Source: Favolaschia claudopus
Lineage: Eukaryota > Basidiomycota > Agaricomycetes > Agaricales > Mycenaceae
Reading direction: 5' to 3'
NCBI GenBank assembly: GCA_037176885.1
Contig: JAWWNJ010000214.1
Span: 1-64,000 of the forward strand
Length of the DNA: 64,000 nucleotides
Within the stretch, counting starts at the first letter, position 1. Every line of letters starts with the position of its first letter. Below the pieces are notes generated by a model that saw only the letters and a list, made by a program, of their open reading frames with translations, had not been told where the DNA came from and did no database searches. Both the position numbers and the translations under genes were made by a program. Of the stretch, positions 1 through 11,593 are shown one piece after another.

Positions 1-675
1 GGGGTCGGGATAAAGGAACCGAACGTTGATAGGGATGTGTGCGAGTCGCAACTCGCGTGGAACGGTTGACGGTGACTTCCAGAGAGATTAGTGAGAGCCG
101 TGAATGAGAACTAAGCAACCACCTTCGTGCCGGCGTAGAATAACATCGCTATCCGGACGTCGCTGGACGTGCGAGCGCACCTGCCATAGCTCCAGGCAAG
201 CCTGAAAGAGCAGGAGGCCCGGCTTCGAAAGAAGTGAGCAACAAAGCAAATGAGAATCAGAAGGGCACAACGCACCATCCTGCCTGCGTAGGATCACGTC
301 CCCTATCCGTCTCATACGCATACACAACACCATCTCCATCCACCATGGGGTTTGCACGGTCAGAAAGGTCTTCAAGTTCGTCTGAAATGGTGTAGTGAGG
401 GGACGACGGCTCGACAAAGTGGTAACCACTCACAAACGGGAACATCGGGTTCTCTCGGTGAATTTGAGATCCATTTTATGAATGTTTCAAACGTTTCCTG
501 TGCGGAGTATGAGCAGTCGTGTACTACGGGGCCGAGTGCGAGCTCACCATAGGCACACAGCGTCAGAGAGGAGCAGGAGAGGCAAAAGCGGAAGCAAATT
601 TCGAAACGTGATGTGACAAAGCAAATTTCAAATACCAAGTGATTGTTGTACTGTACACTTGAAGCGTATTCTACA
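1..675. other. No recognised gene
   Basis: Both strands carry short open frames here, but none shows a motif I recognise. A minus-strand frame (445 down to 257) has an acidic, coding-like composition and could be a further exon or a neighbouring gene end. Two loosely similar stretches (about 125-160 and 275-315) encode the same minus-strand peptide start DVILRR, suggesting an old local duplication. Confidence 0.4.
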
Positions 676-1738
676 TTAACCAGACTCAGAGCTGGAGTCC
701 GCAGCAAGTGGATCAGCGTCAACTTCCTCTTGATCGGGGAAGTACTGGCTTCCTTCGCTTTCGTCGGCCAAGAGAAGTTCTGTGAATTAAGTTAACATCC
801 ATCGTTTGAAGCGGGCCATTTGATCATACCGTCGGCTTCCCTCATCGACTTTTCACTGCCCGACTCGACTTCCAAGGCGGCTGTGGACATGACAATGATA
901 TTTCTAGAGACAAACTAAGGAATTCTCACCGCTTTGTTCGGGACCCGCAGGCAGCTGATCACCGCTGAGGGTTTTCTCGTCCGAGACGTGAGTCGACGCA
1001 ATATTCTCAGCCTGACAGTAATAGTTAAAATGATTTCATAGTAGCTGTCGATGCAAAATACTTGCCGATGACCGATACTTGGAAATAAAATCTTCGAATT
1101 GAAACGGCGTGCGCGGTCGATAATTAAGTGAATGCGTGTATTTGCCGTGAGTATGAGTTCCCAGGTGAGTGAAATACACTCCGTTGCGGAAGAGGTAAGT
1201 GGTCACTCCGCAAGGCTGAAGCTCAATCTTGTCGCCGCAAAGACATGGCTTTGTCAATTGCTGGTGTAGCTCGATACCCCGGGCGGCTGGCGCGCACACG
1301 AGGCCTCGAGAACAAGCGCGAGATTGACACTGGAGAGCGCCCATGCATCGGCGATGGAGCTGTTTACCGTCCTGCCAAACTGCGGCTTTCTTCGACCCGC
1401 GATCCCGATGACCCGGAAAGGCCTCACCTACCCAATTGATCGTCATACCCGTATGTCTGAGCTCCTCCTGCGAAAACAATGTCCAAACTTGTCCGTCGGG
1501 CCATCCATTCCAGGATTGCGGAGGGATATGCGAACTGTTGTTAGCAGAGGTCGATTGAACCGCTACCGGAGCAATCTGCGAGGTTGATGAAGCAGCGGGT
1601 TGGCGATCCAGTACCAGAATTAGTAACCTAGGACGACTCCATGTGTGTACGTACCGATGCGGGGAGGATCATTCGTCTGGGCTGTGGGACCACGGGTCCA
1701 GAGGCATAGGGTTGACCTTTGATACATCAGCACTTAAA
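676..1738 (-). CDS. Multi-exon gene with C/H-rich zinc-binding-like domain, TE-associated family
   Basis: Role unknown. The large exon (1575 down to 1066) contains a Trp-rich lead (WPDGQVWTLFSQEEL), then a Cys/His region with CMGALQC, CSRGLVC, KPCLCG, QPCGV and a terminal GTHTHGKY. That order resembles the GCM/FLYWCH-like zinc-binding domains of multi-copy, transposon-associated proteins in mushroom genomes. Three small 3' exons (1011-930, 880-830, 779-676) encode an acidic Ser-rich tail ending DSSSESG before TAA at 678-676. Donor/acceptor pairs are visible: GTGAGA at 929-924, and acceptors CAG before 1011, 880 and 779. The intron after 1066 seems to use a GC donor (GCAAGT). A further 5' exon (1738-1655) is likely, with donor GTACGT; the true start is not identified. 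The exon structure is a direct reading; the domain name is inference. Confidence 0.5.
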
Positions 1739-3255
1739 CTGCCACAGGTGAACTGGAAATACGTACGTGTCGATCCATCTTGCAGATTTTGCCGGATTCG
1801 CACCATCCCGATGAGTTCACCTGTTAATTATGGCAACAGTCAGGCACATATATATACAGAAACAAAAATAAGTACCACCTTCCCGGTCATACAAAGGCAC
1901 CAAGCGTTCATTCGGCGGTTGGGAAATATTCGCGACGACCCAATTGAGCACACGATACAGATTCGGGAGGTTGGTGAGAATCAGACAGATTATCAGAGTC
2001 AAATGAACTGGATTTATGGCTGCATTCCGCGCAATATAAGAGACCAGCCAAACGAAGTGTGAAGAATTGCTGATGAGAAGGCATAGGAGCAGAGTTAGCC
2101 GGATTGGATCAAGTGCCGACCCAATTTGCTGGGATTTGTGGTGCGGGGAGGCGTTCTGACAGCCAGTTGACGGCTTGGAGAAGCCGGTGGAGGTTTGTAG
2201 CCAGTAGACAGAGTGCTAAAGCGATGTGTATTGGATCCATGATGGGTGGGGATGAGCGGAGAAGCGAAGAGGCGATAAACAAAGCAACACAAGGTTGTCA
2301 CAAAACTCCGAATCAGGTAAACAGCCCCAGAATTTCAAGATGGACACTATTTAAGCCACACATTCGATTCGAGCGCAAAATGAACACAAAGTGGCGCCTT
2401 CGGAGTTGGTGACAGCGAGAGCAGTACAATTTTCCAGCCAGACGGAGTGTCACGGAGCACGAGTTCAAGTAAACCACGAAGGAAACAGCCGTTAAACAGC
2501 CGTCTGTCTTCGAGAAAGCGGTGCAAGGGTTCGATGCAGAAAACAGAGACTCGCGATGGATGGTGGTGGGGAGGAGAGACACATAAGCTTAAAGCAGTGA
2601 GGGCATCCGGATCAAGGTAGCCTGTAAGTAATCACCGCCGAATCACCGCGGTATATTTACGACTCGCTCACAGATTTCATTGAGCGGCCAGAAGTGTTGA
2701 AGGTTCGAAGGTTCAGCTGATACCAACTGGAGTCTTTCTTTGTTAATGTGCGAGAACAGATTCGTAAATTCAGAGTTTCAACTTACTCTGCTAACCGAGT
2801 TCAAACGAAGACGCGTTCCGATTCAACAATTACTAGGGTTATGGTAAATTAGAACTATAGTGACACGAGACAGAGCGTTAGGGGAGCAAATCCATACTAG
2901 AATACAGACCGAAGCTTCATTCAGCCGCAACATAGGACAAGAATTGATTGAATTCGCCAAATCCGGCAGTACAGGTAGTCGGCAGTCCAACAGTTTTACA
3001 CTTCCCAAATTTGTCGAAGTTCACTCGCTGTTACTCTCACAAGGTAAGCAACATGTACCTCTATTGAAAGAAATTTGAAGCCGATCAGCCGTCCACTATG
3101 AACCGTCTGGAGAGGCAGTTTGAGTGTCAGTCACCTAATGCCTTTTATAGACGTTGTTGCCGCAAACGACTTCAAAATCTATACAAGTCGACATGGATGC
3201 TCCAGGAATGGTTAAGCTTTGAATAATCACGTCCCTGCAGCGAAATTCGAGTATT
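1739..3255. other. No recognised gene
   Basis: Only short open frames on both strands, without motifs I recognise. The 5' part of the minus-strand gene ending at 676 may extend into 1739-2100. No tRNA, terminal repeat or retroelement motif was seen. Confidence 0.4.
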
Positions 3256-3261
3256 TATGAG

Positions 3262-3712
3262 TTGACGCGGTGGTCCGCAGCATTGACGCGCACGTAGGTT
3301 GGATTGACGCGCCATGCACAAATATTGACGTTGACCGAAGTCAAGACTGACGCGTCACCGCGCCGGTATAGACGCGGTGACGCGGTCGCCATTGACGCGG
3401 CGCAGTTGAGTTGACGCGGAAGTTTGACGCGTCGACACTGAACTTTGACGCGCGCACAAGTTTGATGTGAGATCATTGACAAAGATTGACGCGCATCAAT
3501 ATTTCAAGTCAAGATTTTTCTTCCAATTAGAAGTACTAATACCTAGTATAGGTGTCCACAGCTGCTTACATCGACCTCTAAAGCTCACACATCGAGTATC
3601 AAGTCTCGAATCTGGCGATGAAGGTGAGGTGGCTGCCCGATCAAATCACCCCCGCACGCGCACTGACGCGAACTGACGCGCGCGCGTCAAAACGTCAATG
3701 CCGCGTCAAAAT
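3262..3712. repeat. Cluster of TTGACGCG words, inverted at the right end
   Basis: The octamer TTGACGCG occurs at 3262, 3283, 3304, 3392, 3411, 3424, 3445 and 3486, with near-matches (TTGACGTT 3325, CTGACGCG 3347, TAGACGCG 3369, GTGACGCG 3377) filling the gaps. The left half has a spacing close to 21 bp. At 3663-3712 two CTGACGCG words are followed by the reverse complement (CGCGTCAA twice, plus CGTCAA). Intervening bases are not repeated, so this is not a simple minisatellite. The two ends point inward, as expected for subterminal transposase-binding words of a short hAT- or CACTA-like element of about 450 bp. No terminal inverted repeat or target duplication could be defined. A cluster of regulatory sites remains possible. 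Confidence 0.6.
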
Positions 3713-6066
3713 CCCTTTGCCCATTGCGCGTGGGCTTTTCCTCGAGCATGGAACAGATTTCATGTCTGGTCAGCTATACAGCGACCTTCAATGCATGGTC
3801 AAAAACGCGATTTTTCAAATAGCACACTCTAAAGCCCTAAACCCGTACCTCAAAGTGTTTCTGTGCCTTTTAGGCGACGATGTCCTTGAAATTCTGTTCG
3901 GCAGAACAAGAATGATTGGCGGCCACTCACCGAATATGGCCGTAGACGAATTCCGTCGACGTCTCGGCTCAGCACTGCGTCTGGACGAAATTTACAGCCG
4001 CAGACCCCATCTTGAGAAGTTATCTCGGCGACTCATGCTTGTACGCAGCCGAGATGTTGATCATCTTTCTCCCCGGAATTTCACTGGAGATCTCACGGCT
4101 GGTTCGTGTGATATACATGCTTGCTATTTTAAAGGGCGCCAACAGGCAGTTGATTTTTTGGGGCGCTACGGTCTCAATTTCGACTTTGATAAAATTTTTG
4201 AGCCCGCAGACGTCGACTTGATGCGCCCAAACGGAGGCAAATACCCCGGAGTATCCACCGAGGTGGATAGGTTGTTGGCTGACCCCGAAATTTCTACCGA
4301 TATGCCGGTAGCGAACACTACCGACACCCCCGAATCAAATCCACTGGCAGCAAGAGAAATTCTGAATTTCGATGGAGAAGCTGCTCTTAAGGCAGAGAAA
4401 GCAGCAGAACCTGTGTTCACAGAACCCCACTCCATCTGGATCAACCTCGACGAAGGGGGTAACGGAAAACAAGTTCATAAGAAGAGTATCTTGCGCACAC
4501 TTGCGGATCCGACGTTGGATGTCGACTCCGCAAAAAGCCATGATCGCCTCCTTCGAATTCGATGTTACTCGATTGGTGGTGATCACTGGGACCGTTCCGC
4601 CCCCAAGCCGCACGACAAGTCTGCCGACAAACATTTATTAAAGCTGGAGGGTGTCTTTGCTACGCTTCTTGCCATCAACAAAACACAAGTATCACTTGCC
4701 ATCCTCCAGTGTACCATTCTGAAGTCCAACAAAAGGTTCGTAAAAGAAAAAACGGGTCTAGGTATTTTTTTCTATTCTTCGCACCCCCCTTGCTTGGTCC
4801 TATCCTATACATGAAAACACAAGGATCAGCTCACGTGGAAATAGAGTTGTCTGGGGTTAGGAAAGGGGTCATGGAGTAGATTTGTCCGGTCACGGTGTAG
4901 TGTGTATCGGGGAGACTGATCTCGGATATTGGAATGGCGTCGTGGTAGGATGGTGGACTTGTTTTGCCGCACGACGACGCCATCTCAACATCTGTGTTGA
5001 TGGCCGATTGGTCCTTCCGCTGAATCCGCTCTCTTCGCCGGAATTAATGCCTACCAAAGTGGTCCTGGAAGATATCGGTGGTGATATTCTACCAGATGTA
5101 GCCGAGGCTGTCGAGACAACATGGGTATTCTCTAAGCAAAGTTGCTTGCCCGTGTTCAAGATCCGGAAGTGCGTTCAAGAATTCCCGTCTACGGCATAAT
5201 CAAGGATGGTACCTTTCCGTATGAGGCTCAGCTTGAACTCAAAGGTAATGTTGTTTCCGAGTACTTGTACTCTACTCAAATTATTCTTTTGTCAGACGGG
5301 AATTCTATCCAAACATCACATTTATTGCCATCTGTGCAAGCACCCAGTCCGAAAGACGGTCGCCGAAAATGCCCAGCATGCGCTAAGGAAGTAGCGGGAC
5401 CGGACCGGCAAAATCATATGGGCCAGCACATTCTCCTTGCGCTTCGTGGAGTGGCCGAGAAAAACCTAATTTTACCTGTGAAACCAAATTTCCAGGAATG
5501 CATGACCGTCGTGAACTCAAATTATATTCACAGGTTTCCACCAACTATCCCTGCGGGTTTTGCGGAAAGCCAAGCTTAAAGGGCGGCTGCACAATCTCTA
5601 TTGGTGCCGGTAGGAAGGCCGTCTCGTCTTGTGCCGAAGGATACGACTTTCAAATCGCCGCCGCATCAAAAATTAGTACATCCAAGCCATGCACAAATCT
5701 GCCAGTAAAATGCTCTTTATGCTCAGACACTCATTGGAAGTACAACATGGAGTCTCACCTTCGCGATGCTCATCCCAGTTGGGAACTTACCATTGACAAA
5801 AACTTCTCGCAGTATTCGAACCAAAAATTACAATCACCAGCATTGAAGAACGAGCACTCGGGGTGCCGGACAAGTTTGCGACGGCTCAACCTGCAACGGA
5901 AATCATCGAACCAGTTTCGTCAAATAAACGGCCCGCTACGGAGTCTCCTGCAGGCACCCCTCGCCGCCGAGTGCGACGAACATCGCAAGCGAGAGTTGGC
6001 CAGAGTGAAGAGTTTGACCTGATTGCTATGGATGACGCGGATGGAGGTTCAGACTATGAAGGTTGA
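3713..6066 (+). pseudogene. Broken multi-copy fungal gene with C2H2-like zinc fingers
   Basis: A long frame (to 4814) encodes a conserved-looking domain containing YSDLQCMVKNAIFQIA, LLGDDVLEILFGRTRM, RDVDHLSPRNFTGD and GKYPGVSTEVDRLL. Downstream frames encode a LVLPLNP segment (about 4880-5195), PVYGIIKDGTFPYEAQ (5142 on), then CPACAKEVAGPDRQNHMGQH (about 5370-5430) and a second Cys/His unit with PCGFCG, KPCTNLPVKCSLC and HWKYNMESHLRDAHPSWE (5545-5800), ending in a basic Ser-rich tail and an acidic end (DDADGGSDYEG). I recognise the pattern as an unnamed protein family repeated in Agaricomycete genomes, probably TE-linked; its function is unknown. Frames change near 4740, 5150 and 5540; some changes are introns, at least one looks like a frameshift. 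The 5' end is lost at the TTGACGCG cluster. Confidence 0.5.
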
Positions 6067-7549
6067 TACAAATAGGCATTATGAATGTTATTACTATATT
6101 TTTTTGAAGCCATATACAGCGAAAACAAGCGGGAGAGGACAATCTTCAGGACGGCGGCAGCGTGCGATCAAAGTGTCGGAGATTGCGGCATTGAGTGATC
6201 GCCTGGCGGCCGCTGCTAGTGCCGCCAGATGCCGCTGCCAATCAGTTAGCCGTAAATTGATAGATGGCAATTTCAAACTCTGACTAAGGTAGACGTCGCT
6301 CCGATCCCGCACCCTTATATAAGCATTACGTTTGCACAGCCACACGCCAAATCGCGAGGGTCTGAAAAATAATTTGCTTTTGCTAGGCTCTGGAGGGCCG
6401 GGAAATTTTTTTGCAGTCCCATTTCTTGAATTTTAAGCAAATCTGTAGCAAATCTTTGTACCTTCTACTGTTTTTATTCAATCCTAAGAACAATAAGTAC
6501 TGCCCACTGTAGACACGCAAATTGAATGTTGGAATTGACTTTGAAGCTATACAAATCATAAATAGTTCAATCAGTTGTATTGGTAATACTCACTGAAGCA
6601 TATAGGACAATACAGAGCATTTATGGATGTAACAGGTGCTTTGCTACAACTTCGACAAAAAATGTTGCGGCAGCGAGGTGCGGCACTGGCTGCGGTCACA
6701 ATTAATTCACGTGGTGGCCTACGTAACGTTATGTAATGCGACAAATCCTCCGTGTCGTTTTGCCAGACCTTTGCTCAAATGCGTCGAAAACATGTTTGGA
6801 AGCCTTTTAAACAAAGTTGCCTTTTTGGGAAAGATCACCTTATAACTTCGCACTCACCAAATTTGAGCCGAAGCCCCTTCACCAAGTCAAAGATATGCAT
6901 ATTGGCAACAGTTTGGTGACGTTAAATCCTTTATAAATGTTTTGTGGGAGGAGGAGAAAGGAATTTTGTGACGTGATGTTTTGGCTTACATAACCACGTG
7001 TCGGATCAAAGCGACGTCTACCTTATACCTTATTAGGAAGTACCTCCGAGGTTGAAAGTCGTTGTTTACTTCAGATCCAGTTCAGCCTCACCCAAAAGTG
7101 TCCCTACTTGATTCTGTAAAGCATGTAATGGCCCAGGTAGCTTTAACTTCATTCTGATAATTGGTACAAGTGATTCCGGAATAACACTGGTTTAAATTTT
7201 TTCAGCCTCTACCTCCAAGTAACACTGTCAGACACCCTGGGCCCCTTTCATGTTAATGTTAGCTGCAATTTCCATGATTATTCTGGTTGAACTTGGGAGA
7301 AGAACACTGGAATCGACAACTTTCAGCTTATACTCGCGCGGTCCACAGTCTGAACATGGCGAGTTTACGGAAAACAAACAATGTAGTACTGTACGGGTGT
7401 TTATCCTTACAGAACCCTACAAGTTGTTATCCGAGCACGTCATCTTTCCAGGGGGTCGATCCCACAACGCAATCAGGGAACTGGCCGGTCGCTTGTATGG
7501 CAGGCCCTCTGGTTAAAACCCGTAGGACCTAGGGGGAGTTCTCTCCCCA
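6067..7549. other. No recognised gene
   Basis: AT-richer intergenic DNA with no open frame that carries a motif I recognise. Nothing resembling an RNA gene was seen. Confidence 0.4.
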
Positions 7550-8350
7550 CTAGGTATAAATCCCCAGTGTCCACCAGTAACCTGACGCAATTGTACGTCT
7601 TTCCCTTTGCCGAAGCATGCACACCACCCGCTGAACGCGAGCCCATGGACTTTTGGGTGGTATATGTGCTGAATCAAGTGTCCTCAGAGGTTGGCGGGTA
7701 GACCAGTAACATCGGCTCAGCATCATATATGCGAAGGATGTTGAAGGCCAGTTTAGCGAGGATCGGTGTAACTTCTCTGCCAGGACGGAGCGGAAGAAGT
7801 CCATTACGTCCGTGAAAGCACCCTTGAACTCCGGCAAGGTGGTGTATAAGCCTTTAAGGAATTCCTCTCGGACTCGCATGAGCTCTGGATGATCGCAGAG
7901 GAACATCGCATGGGTCTCGTCTTCCACCGCCTCAAGACAGAACCTGCATTTGCGCCATTCCCTGGGGACGATGTCCTTGCCTCGTTCCTTCCACCTGCGG
8001 CGTTCAACTGCGAGTGGCTTGATATGTAGAACCAGACGTGTCAAAGCTAAACGATGATCCGGGGTTTTTACGCGTAAATAGTGCCGAAAGTCCAAAGATT
8101 TCTTGACTAATTTTCCACTGTCTTTGTCCATTTCGCGTCGGCCGAGAAACAAATCCTTTGTTTTGACTGAATTTTCGAGTTCATGGTCTATCCAAGCCTC
8201 CATCGAAAGCTTGACCTGTTTCATCGCCTCTTTGACTGCTGCGACCTCCAGAGAGACAGATATATCCAGTTCCACGGGTAAATAGAGTACGGTATACTCA
8301 GCTTGCTCGTCATTCCGCCCGAAGACCAAACCCACGCCGCGAACTGTCAC
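7550..8350 (-). pseudogene. LINE reverse transcriptase C-terminal end (zf-RVT region)
   Basis: A 266-residue minus-strand frame reads like the C-terminal part of a non-LTR retrotransposon ORF2. It has an alpha-helical basic region (LVKKSLDFRHYLRVKTPDHR, LAVERRRWKERGKD) followed by the zinc-binding motif CRFCLEAVEDETHAMFLCDH, the usual C-x2-C...H...C of the zf-RVT tail, near residues 145-165. The RT core and endonuclease are absent: the frame ends at 8350, next to a foldback repeat and then the LTR element that begins at 8559, so the 5' part of the LINE is missing. In intact elements this tail follows the polymerase and helps bind RNA during target-primed reverse transcription. The call rests on the motif and gross similarity only. 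Confidence 0.6.
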
Positions 8351-8414
8351 GCATCTGTGACACAGTGTGACATCTCCGCCCTTGCTCCCTGTCTTTGTTT
8401 GCCTTCATTTTTCC

Positions 8415-8534
8415 GCTGCTCCGACTCAACTCACAGTCAAATTGCCGTTTTTCACCGAAATTTGCGGCGCCCCACTTCGTGGACCTGCCGCTCGGTGAAA
8501 ACGGCAATTTTCCTGTGAGTTTCGCTGGAGCAGC
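8415..8534. repeat. Short foldback (inverted repeat) element
   Basis: GCTGCTCC at 8415 and GGAGCAGC ending at 8534 start two arms that pair for about 40 bases each, including ACTCACAG and AATTGCCGTTTT-CACC, around a short GC-rich loop. It lies between the LINE tail and the LTR element. No clear target duplication was seen. Confidence 0.6.
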
Positions 8535-8558
8535 TCCAAAATTCCGAGTCTCTGAGGG

Positions 8559-8815
8559 TGTAACACCATCATTTCTTTTTTATCTCGTGACCGTGTTGTA
8601 CTTAGACCCATCTCCACTTCCCGCTCCGTTTCCATTATCCTGCGCTCATAGATGATCTCATTCCGCCTTTGTTTTACTTACTTACTTGTTATAAGTACTC
8701 CCGATGTATTAGCTACAAGGCTTTGGTGAATCTAGAACTTAAACCAGTCACTCTGTTCGCCACAAACCAGCTCTCGTGTGCCGAAACTCTTGCCTTACGG
8801 TAAACTTTCGTCACA
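8559..8815 (+). repeat. 5' LTR (257 bp)
   Basis: Starts TGTAACACC and ends TCGTCACA, with TG...CA ends. It matches 20028-20283 apart from one C. I could not identify a primer-binding site for a named tRNA just downstream. Confidence 0.92.
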
Positions 8816-8991
8816 TATTTTTGACTTCTAAATAGTATCTCTGCTTCTCGTCGCCGCTTGCTCTGGTTAACCGTGGTTTGATCAACCGCTGCTACCGACT
8901 TCGACGACGACCATTTCACCAAAGTTTCTCTCGTGTCTCATCTCTTGTCTCAAATCTCCTCTCCTGCTTCTTACTCTTTTCTCTCATCGTA

Positions 8992-9945
8992 ATGGCTCAA
9001 TATCTACGTGGTCGCGGACGTTCCCCAATTATCACTCGGGCTGCTACTCGGAACTCTCGTCCTTCTCACGAGGAACGCGCTGGCCTTGGTGCGTCTGTTT
9101 CTTCTATCTCTTCTTCTTCCTCTAGTTCCGAGCATCGCGCTCCCGAGCACTCCGCTCCCATGCCGGTTTCGGGTTCGCCCAAGCCGCGCAGCGTTACGCC
9201 TGAGCTGTTATTCAGCCGGGTCGTTTCTGCTTCACCACCCACTCGGGCGGTTAGTTCCCCACCTGCTCAGGTGGTGGAAAATAGAGCTTCTCCTTTTGAG
9301 GAGAGCTCTGAGCTATTGCTTGTCCCGTCGCTTGATAGCAACGTGGATTTTGGCATTCTCGACTCGAATGCGAGCGGGAAAGGCGACACCTGGACGCAGG
9401 TGACTCGCGAGACTTCAAAGTCTCATAAGGAAGATAAGAAATCGGTTGGAGTGGACATTAATCGGTCCACCTCGACTTCTACTTCGCCGATTGAACGTGC
9501 GACTAAAGAAATGAGTTCTAAGGAACTCAGGCAGATTGGCAAGCGCTATCTGCGCATGGCCAAGGCTGTTGAGGAAAGCCGCCGTACATCTCATGTATCT
9601 GACGAGGAATGGTTTCCTTTGCGTCAGATGATGACGGTGATAAAATTGCGAAAGTTAAATTGAATAACTTTAACTCACCTCGTTCGGCAGGCCCTCAGGC
9701 TCAATCGACACCTGCGCCTACTCGGAAGGTCGAGATTCGTTCGGCTTCCTCCTCGGATAGCGAATCTTCTCGGGGTGAAGGACCTTCGAAGCCGAACAAG
9801 GGTAAAGGACCGGACCCACTTAACTGGGGTGCGGTCGATTGGTCGGATCAGTTCTCAGAGGCTGATCTTGACGCACAACGCGCGGCATTCGCTAATTTTG
9901 AAGAAATTAAGCGTATCAAGAAGGAGCCTATCACAACTCCTTCTA
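8992..9945 (+). pseudogene. gag, N-terminal part (interrupted)
   Basis: The chosen start at 8992 (MAQYLRGRGRSPIITRAATR) is the first Met after a hydrophobic, unlikely leader. The protein is rich in Ser, Pro and charged residues, as expected for the disordered N-terminal arm of a retroelement Gag. A frame change near 9610-9660 moves the reading to the frame that continues VKLNNFNSPRSAGPQAQ to ANFEEIKRIKKEPITTP. It is then cut at 9945/9946 by a TIR element. The 10 bases 9936-9945 are repeated at 11584-11593, where gag sequence resumes. Gag builds the virus-like particle in which the element's RNA is reverse transcribed. Confidence 0.65.
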
Positions 9946-10283
9946 AGGCTGGATAAAATTATGAGTATATTTAAATATAATAAATTATAATGCCTAAAAA
10001 TATGATTAAATAGAGCCAGCCACATAATATTAAGGTCTAGGAATACTGGGCAGTGTGTTACATTATGTTACGATTACATTATGATAGGGAGTTCATATTT
10101 AATCATAATATTAAGCCCCGCGCGTGCCAGTGTCGTTCCATCGGAAGAGGCCGAGAGTGTAAGGCGGATGACAGCATAAGACGGATTTAACGGACCGGGC
10201 ATTTCCATGACTCATCTCGGCTAAATTTTCACTCTCTCACCGTCTTGCTCGCTGTCGGCGCTCCCCCGCTCACGTCGTCCGCC

Positions 10284-10845
10284 ATGTTCGATGATGCTCA
10301 GCTGGTCAAATACTTTCCCAGCCATGCTCAAGGCACTGCGGGCCCGAATTGAGGCTCTACCTGACTCTCTGCCAGTCGCTCTTCCTGATGGCCCCCCTTG
10401 CTCGCTACTTCGGGGACTTCGAAATTGACGAGGAAGAAGGTGCTCAGTTCACGGCAAACCGGCAGTGAGAGCGGGCGTTCCAGGTATCTGCAGACGAGCA
10501 GCATAAGCGCATCACTCGAGGCGAACATGGCATGGATCTCATCTGCCCGTTTCTGGAATTCTATTCCCAGCAAGACGGTATCAAAGGCACGGATGGAGTA
10601 GGAATGCTGGCGCGTAGGATACGGGATCTGAACAGCATTCTAGATACCCTGTGAGTCGTATTTTTGTTGTCGTTCACGTCCTCAAATTGATCACCGCTTT
10701 TCTCGAGCAGTAAGCACACAATGTCGGATTCCCGCTCCTCCATGGCGGCTTCGACTGCGGCTGCAACGGTTGTAACAAAAGAGCTTCTCAATGCTGGCTT
10801 CGGCGAAGGGGTAGATTTTTTGGAGGGCGTCAGCATTCATTAAAT
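10284..10845 (+). pseudogene. Gene-like cargo inside copy 1 of the 10-bp-TSD element
   Basis: Equivalent to 56464-57020 of copy 2, where the frame MFDDAQLVKYFPAMLKALRA is open. Here an extra T (TACTTTCCC) and an extra C in a C run shift the frame. The sequence then shows an in-frame TGA shared by both copies and a GTGAGT that looks like an intron donor. Such transcribed-looking DNA between the ends of a transposase-less element suggests a captured host gene fragment, as in Pack-MULEs. The opposite strand is also open (10836 down to 10561) and contains AAMEERESDIVCLLLEKSGD, vaguely like an ankyrin repeat, so the coding strand is undecided. Function unknown. Confidence 0.4.
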
Positions 10846-10964
10846 ACGATTAAGTATGATTACGTTCCGATTACAATACATTATGAATACTCTTATGATT
10901 AAATATGGGCCAGAACCAAATTATGATACGATTATGGTACATTATGGCTCAGCGGTGTATTTAA

Positions 10965-11563
10965 ACTATGTATTGTAATGCCGGTGCCCGGCTTACAGAA
11001 AAGGGGGAGCTTGCGCTAATTCCAATTTCCGTCCAGCCTGAACAGAAATGATCTTGTGAGAGGCAGAGCAAAGGCAAAGTTTCGTTGAATCAGCCTTACA
11101 TACACAACTCAAGCCATACTTCTTGTCTTAGTGCGGCAGTCCCGGTACTTAAACATAGAGCTGAATTCAGGAATTTGTGCAATTTTGACTGCTGCCCCGG
11201 CTAATGGTTCTGATTTTTTTTGGGGGGAATGGAATTGATGGACTCGGAACCGTGTGAACTGAAGTTGATGGTATTCCTGCCTTTGTGGTTTCTTCGAAAG
11301 TCGGGAGTAAGTTCCTATTGATGCGAGCCCTAGGCTGAGAGTATTTCTTTATTGCACTTTCCCCTGATTGCGCCGCTGTACAGTAGGCCACTTGTCTCTA
11401 TTAGTATAAGGCTCTGTTTAACATCACGTATTGATGGCGTACCCGTATTGATGGCGTACCCGTGGGAGATCACAGCTGATGGCGTACCCGTGGGAGAGTA
11501 GGCACATTGCACAGCCATCCACTTTTCGGGAACCTCAGACAAAAGGGGGGAGCAAGCTCCCCC
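10965..11563. other. About 600 bp present only in copy 1 of the TIR element
   Basis: Copy 2 reads GTGTATTTAATCATAATA without interruption at this point, while copy 1 has about 600 bp between GTATTTAA and AATCATAA. It is either a further nested insertion or DNA deleted from copy 2. It contains GATGGCGTACCCGT three times between 11433 and 11500. I see no terminal repeats at its borders except a possible AA overlap, and no gene. Confidence 0.6.
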
Positions 11564-11593
11564 AATCATAATATTCCAGCCTTAACTCCTTCT

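Larger units (their letters stand above)
9946..11583. mobile_element. TIR element with 10-bp target duplication (Mutator-like, non-autonomous), copy 1
   Basis: Ends are AAGGCTGG and CCAGCCTT. AACTCCTTCT flanks both sides exactly (9936-9945 and 11584-11593). A 10-bp duplication fits Mutator-like elements (8-11 bp) better than hAT (8) or Tc1 (TA). Subterminal regions are AT-rich with repeated TTATGATTA/TAATCATAA words. No transposase is visible. The first roughly 1,020 bases match a second copy at 56125 almost base for base; this copy has about 600 extra bases (10965-11563) near its right end. It sits inside gag of the LTR element, so it is the younger of the two. Confidence 0.85.

Noticed and set aside
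3262..3712. Reading TTGACGCG as the known MCB (ACGCGT) cell-cycle site
   Set aside because: ACGCGT occurs only in a few of the copies; the conserved core is TTGACGCG.
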